In this document: positions 61,501 to 64,000 of the stretch, in pieces
Numbering within the stretch: the first letter of the stretch is position 1
Layout: every line of letters starts with the position of its first letter
Notes under the pieces: generated by a model
The model's input: the letters and a program-made list of their open reading frames with translations, nothing else
Database searches by the model: none
What the model was told of the DNA's origin: nothing
Position numbers and translations under genes: made by a program
Assembly (NCBI GenBank): GCA_942492205.1
Contig: CALODT010000001.1
Location: forward strand, 186,001-250,000
Length of the DNA: 64,000 bases
From: UBA1847 sp942492205
Lineage (GTDB): Bacteria > Pseudomonadota > Gammaproteobacteria > Steroidobacterales > Woeseiaceae
Reading direction: 5' to 3'

Positions 61501-61825
61501 TTTCACGTTGAGCGACGGCCAGATCGTAAGGACCACGTGTTCTATCGGTTTCGCGGCCTACCCGCTGTTCCGTGCCCAGGCTGATGAGTCGAACCTGGAC
61601 CAGATTATCAGCCTTGCCGACGCACTGATGTATGAAGCGAAAAAGAAACGCAATGCCTGGGTAGGCATGCTGGGGCCAAGCGAGGCGACGACCAGCTTCG
61701 ATCATGAGCACGACGAAATTGAATCAACCTCGTTGCTGTTTCGAGCCAGGCGTGCCGGAAAACTCAAAACGTTCTCGTCATCTGCCGACGAGCAGGCGCC
61801 TGTGCGCATCGAAAGCGTAGGCTAG
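58577..61825 (+). CDS. Beta-propeller sensor diguanylate cyclase
   Basis: The 1082-aa frame begins FGHLTLDDGLSQSNVLSILQ near 58640. About 12-14 Reg_prop blades follow (WFGTENGLNSYDG, WIGTRGAGLSQFDP, WVGTFGEGLNAID) to about 60570. Then come a Y_Y_Y domain (60660-60930), one membrane helix (about 60940-61005), a coiled coil and a GGDEF domain (61140-61660). The GGDEF core RWGGDEF is intact, with the RRSD inhibitory site five residues upstream. It should sense a periplasmic ligand and make c-di-GMP. A signal peptide (MNPNSKARLKNGLRLY...FGASA) exists from 58513 but in another frame; an indel near 58605-58632 would join them. Confidence 0.85.
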   Translation: MCSALQRRTVLVSGHPMRFGHLTLDDGLSQSNVLSILQASDGLMWFGTENGLNSYDGYEFSHYKRQRGNPEALSNDFIFDIAEDKAGKLWIATNGGGLARMDRATGRVKTFRHSDADSNTVAGNIIRRLLIDNAGSIWIGTRGAGLSQFDPATETFQHFDLGAGDPASTIFALLQDSTGTLWVGGDHGLTLIDADGSRVDTEEWSAFGAHSVRAVLQDSDGQIWVGTYGGGLSRYNTETGAFEHFVHNDSDATTISSDRVSSILEDSNGRLWVGTAEGLNLVDRTSGAAIRYLSDSADNSSLGDNDISSIYEDRSGLLWIGTRSHGVNTWNPRTWYYGYEAAQEITADGASNPNVMAFIDDGAGTLWVGTFGEGLNAIDRDTGEVTKYRNDPNSDFRIADDYVMSLMRDSQGFIWVGTMRNGITRLDPRSGESTQFRHEQDKPASLAANGIMTMYEDRDGYVWVGTFGGGISRFDPKSGDFKTFAPDANDIFALSSNRVTSFAQDASGNMWIGTDGGGLNLMDRKTERFYQFRHDPDDNNSLASDTVYSVNIDANHNVWVGTQGGGLDRVVGDAADPGAITFVNTSQEDGLANDVIYGVQFDDAGWIWMSTNYGISRFNPKTNEIRNLHRKDGLQSEEFNFGAHYRSESGELFFGGHNGFNAFYPEDIKASTVVPLIALTGFFNGGDSTKSDLPVDETETVEISWKDDVVAFEFAAMDFVAPEKNRYMYKLEGFDKDWIDLGNRRRATYTDLDDGNYLLRVRAANSEGVWNEAGFALPVRVTAAPWDTWWAYLGYIAVFAQIVAGLWLGHRRKIRREEEYSHRLEWEVESRTEKLLDKNKQLRELNQALQESSLSDPLTGLRNRRFVFEEVSRDLDVIQRRLGDEREGVDRHDVSDLVFMMIDLDNFKPINDTYGHAAGDQMLLQLRDVLLRICRRSDFVIRWGGDEFVVIAKQTRPEEAEQLAERIRASVADSNFTLSDGQIVRTTCSIGFAAYPLFRAQADESNLDQIISLADALMYEAKKKRNAWVGMLGPSEATTSFDHEHDEIESTSLLFRARRAGKLKTFSSSADEQAPVRIESVG

Positions 61826-61835
61826 CGCGAGGACC

Positions 61836-63845
61836 ATGACGATGAAAACAAAAATACGAAATCAACGATCCATTTCAGACAAGGCGAATCGCCGTATGAA
61901 AACGACAATGAAAGTCACGAGCGTGGCAGCGGTAGTCAGCTTGCTGTTCGTCACCCATGTCTCGAATGACAGCGTCATCGCTGTGTCGACGAACGGCGTG
62001 AACAGCGGCGTTTCAACAGTCGAAGTCACGCACGCTGAAACGGCGACATCTGTAGCAGCAGCCGCTGACATGGAGCGCGGTGCGCGCTTTGACGTAGCCG
62101 GTCTGGTGAGCTCGGCGCCTGAAGGCGCGAGCCAGGTGCTGTTGTCGGCGCCTGCCGATCAGTTCGGCCCACCGCGGGCAGAAGAGACCGACGACGAGCT
62201 CTCCGAAGACACAGCGAAGCGGTCGCCGCAAGACAAGATGAGCGGTCCGGTGGCAGCGCTTGCCGCGTCAGGTGCCGGGATGGCAGAGATTGTCGTTCGC
62301 TACGACCAGCATCCTGAGCTGTTCGACGACGAGCGGGTTGCCGACCTGGGTGGCGAGGTTACGCGTAGCTACGAACACCTCGACATGCGGGCGATTACGA
62401 TTCCTGCGGCGTCCCTGGTGGAACTGGCGGTCGATGAAAACGTCGACTGGCTATCGCTCGATGATGAGATCTCCTCCACGTCGCTTAATTCTCGCCTGGC
62501 GGCGAACGTGCCGGCAGCCGGCTCAATGAACGCCGGCTACAGCGGGTCGAATGTGGGCATCGCCGTGCTGGACACAGGTATCTCAAAACACGGCGACCTG
62601 GCGGATAATATTCTCCAGTATTCGTTCCTCAAAGGAGCCTATCCGGAACCGCAGATCGTCAACGGTGAAATTGCTGTATTCAATGACAGCGCGCGCGACG
62701 ACAAATTCGGCCACGGCACACACGTTGCCGGCGTACTGAGTGGCAGTGGTAAAGATTCGAGCGGCGAGTACAAGGGGACTGCGGCTGGCGCTACGGTGCT
62801 CGCGCTGCAGGTGCTGGACCAAGACGGTGGTGGCTCGATGTCAGATGTCATGGCGGCGCTCGACTGGTTGCTCACCTACGGCAGCTACTTCGATATTCGC
62901 GTCGTGAACCTGTCGCTCGGTAAAGGTATTTCAGAGTCGAATACCACCGACCCGCTGGTTATCGCTGTCGAAAAACTCTGGGACGCCGGCATGGTGGTCG
63001 TGGTAGCCGCCGGTAATGAAGGCTTCTCCGGGAGCATGACGGTCACGAGTCCGGGTAACTCCCGCAAGGTCATAACGGTCGGTTCGTTGACGGATAGCGG
63101 CACCGGTACGGATTACTCGGATGATTATGTATCTTCGTTTTCGTCCCGCGGTCCGACGATCGGCGACTATGTATTGAAGCCTGACCTTCTCGCTCCCGGT
63201 AACCGCGTTGTCGCATCGATTCCGAGCCAATCCAAGCTCGCGATAGCCTTGACGCAAAGAATCAAGCGGTGCGCGAGGCTCGATTGTGGGAATGACTACC
63301 TCGAGATGTCCGGTACCAGTATGGCGACGCCGCTGGTCAGCGCGGCGGCCGCTCTTATGCTCGACAAGGATCCCTCGCTGACACCGGCAACCGTCAAGGC
63401 ACGCCTTATGCGCTCAGCCAGGAAGCTCGACGCGGATCCGTCGGAGGCCGGCGCCGGCCTGCTCGATGTCGATGCGGCACTGGATGATAGCGGCTATGTC
63501 AGCGGCGAAGCATTGTCGCCGCTGATGGTATTCGACAATACAAGCGATGCCGTCCTGGTTGAAGATACGGCAGCGCTCTGGGGCGATGCCATCTGGGGCT
63601 CCGGCTACCTCTATAACAACGGTTTCAGCTGGGCCAGTGGCGCTTCGTTTACGGATGAAAACGGTGTCACCGCCAACGGTTACATGTGGACGGACGGCGG
63701 CGTGTCAGCCAAAGGCTACATGTGGACGGACGGCGGCGTTTCCGCGAAAGGCTATATGTGGACAGATGGCGTGAATGCCAAGTCGCTGCTGTCCGGCGAT
63801 GAGGAAACAGGCCTGTTCCTGAACGACGACGGTCCTGCGCAGTAA
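61836..63845 (+). CDS. Subtilisin-like (S8) serine protease with C-terminal repeats
   Basis: 669 aa. An N-terminal membrane or signal segment (about 22-40, VTSVAAVVSLLFVTHVS) and an I9-like propeptide (IVVRYDQHPELFDDERVADL) precede the catalytic domain: Asp246 (IAVLDTGISKH), His293 (FGHGTHVAGVL), Asn394 (AAGNEG) and Ser495 (MSGTSMATPLVSAAAALM). After the protease, LWGDAIWGSGYLYNNGFSW leads to three 12-residue repeats GYMWTDGGVSAK (615-650). The protease is probably secreted; the WxG-rich tail may be a sorting or binding region. It follows the sensor cyclase with 10 bp, perhaps in the same transcript. Confidence 0.87.
   Translation: MTMKTKIRNQRSISDKANRRMKTTMKVTSVAAVVSLLFVTHVSNDSVIAVSTNGVNSGVSTVEVTHAETATSVAAAADMERGARFDVAGLVSSAPEGASQVLLSAPADQFGPPRAEETDDELSEDTAKRSPQDKMSGPVAALAASGAGMAEIVVRYDQHPELFDDERVADLGGEVTRSYEHLDMRAITIPAASLVELAVDENVDWLSLDDEISSTSLNSRLAANVPAAGSMNAGYSGSNVGIAVLDTGISKHGDLADNILQYSFLKGAYPEPQIVNGEIAVFNDSARDDKFGHGTHVAGVLSGSGKDSSGEYKGTAAGATVLALQVLDQDGGGSMSDVMAALDWLLTYGSYFDIRVVNLSLGKGISESNTTDPLVIAVEKLWDAGMVVVVAAGNEGFSGSMTVTSPGNSRKVITVGSLTDSGTGTDYSDDYVSSFSSRGPTIGDYVLKPDLLAPGNRVVASIPSQSKLAIALTQRIKRCARLDCGNDYLEMSGTSMATPLVSAAAALMLDKDPSLTPATVKARLMRSARKLDADPSEAGAGLLDVDAALDDSGYVSGEALSPLMVFDNTSDAVLVEDTAALWGDAIWGSGYLYNNGFSWASGASFTDENGVTANGYMWTDGGVSAKGYMWTDGGVSAKGYMWTDGVNAKSLLSGDEETGLFLNDDGPAQ
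63678..63782 (+). repeat. 36-bp coding repeats in the subtilase tail
   Basis: Two complete and one shortened copy of a 36-bp unit, encoding GYMWTDGGVSAK, start at 63678, 63714 and 63750. Copies differ at synonymous positions. Confidence 0.7.
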
Positions 63846-63854
63846 GCGGAGTAG

Positions 63855-63908
63855 ATGGGGACGCGCTGAATTTCACGTACTGATACGTTAACTTCAGAAC
63901 GTCCCCAT
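63855..63908. repeat. Hairpin repeat, GGGGACATTC family, site 4
   Basis: ATGGGGACGcgCTGAA pairs with TTCAGaaCGTCCCCAT across a 22-nt loop; the outer 9 bp and the inner 5 bp match with two mismatched positions between. The core is GGGGACG here, diverged from GGGGACATTC. It follows the subtilase stop. Confidence 0.55.
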
Positions 63909-63916
63909 AAACCGCG

Positions 63917-64000
63917 CTAGAGCGCGCCGAGTTCTTCGGTCGACAGTGCAGCAATGCCCAGCGAAGCTGGCGTGCGCAGCGCCTCGCCTGCATAGTCTCG
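63917..64000 (-). CDS. C-terminal end of an unidentified protein (partial)
   Basis: On the minus strand 27 codons end in TAG at 63917-63919. The peptide (RDYAGEALRTPASLGIAALS then TEELGAL) is too short to assign. Reading into the window from the right edge it is open and has the base pattern of a real gene. Confidence 0.4.
   Translation of the reverse strand, partial: RDYAGEALRTPASLGIAALSTEELGAL

Noticed and set aside
1..64000. tRNA, rRNA, CRISPR arrays, prophage or complete insertion sequence
   Set aside because: None was seen by reading for cloverleaf, spacer-repeat or transposase-plus-terminal-repeat patterns. A faint or diverged copy could be missed.

Overview
The window reads as chromosome of a moderately GC-rich marine-type gammaproteobacterium. 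RdgC (restricted to beta- and gammaproteobacteria), WecE/WecF-type sugar enzymes, a FimV/MshK-like LysM protein, YajG, paired GGDEF/EAL proteins and many small DUF membrane proteins support this. A Woeseiales-like or neighbouring lineage would fit, but that is inference. No tRNA, rRNA, CRISPR array, prophage or complete transposon was seen.

Layout. 1-4.8 kb: the edge of a membrane protein, an exported methyltransferase, a TPR-sulfotransferase with a broken N-terminus, a D-glycerate-3-kinase-like kinase and a DUF6090 protein. 5.3-11.7 kb: a repeat-rich lipoprotein (frameshifted) between two ~50-bp imperfect direct repeats, a methyltransferase, a membrane-anchored unknown, a retropepsin-like lipoprotein, and a thioredoxin translationally coupled to a 43-aa membrane miniprotein. 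11.8-20.4 kb: a surface-glycan locus (flippase, two methyltransferases, GT2 glycosyltransferase, WecF-like transferase, WecE-like aminotransferase, sugar formyltransferase) followed by a MATE exporter. WecE makes dTDP-4-amino-4,6-dideoxygalactose. A formyltransferase where an acetyltransferase would be expected suggests an N-formylated Fuc4N residue.

20.4-39.8 kb is mostly housekeeping and accessory genes: small membrane proteins, a frame-disrupted DUF4920 gene, an exported SDR and a membrane-anchored NAD(P)-binding protein, DUF2452/DUF2721 proteins, RdgC, MFS, gamma-glutamyltransferase-like protein, LysM protein, COG3687 protein, NDH-2-like flavoprotein, VOC protein, YajG, lipase-like hydrolase, EamA transporter, and a small-membrane-protein/ECF-sigma/putative anti-sigma unit.

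40-52 kb: a 44-aa small protein with terminator, then a leader with mutually exclusive hairpins upstream of a tandem tyrosine phenol-lyase/tryptophanase pair. Active-site residues separate the two specificities. After these come a membrane-fused TAP-like peptidase, a glutamine-synthetase-family ligase, a DUF305-LVIVD protein and a secreted alpha/beta hydrolase.

52-64 kb: a CadC-like TPR regulator divergent from a cupin-tautomerase pair; a c-di-GMP block (two EAL proteins with degenerate GGDEF domains and overlapping ends, then a beta-propeller sensor diguanylate cyclase); and a subtilase with C-terminal YMWTDGG repeats. A family of hairpin repeats with a GGGGACATTC core occurs in four intergenic gaps between 43.2 and 63.9 kb. 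Four genes carry reading-frame breaks, in clusters. These are either real decay or assembly indels.
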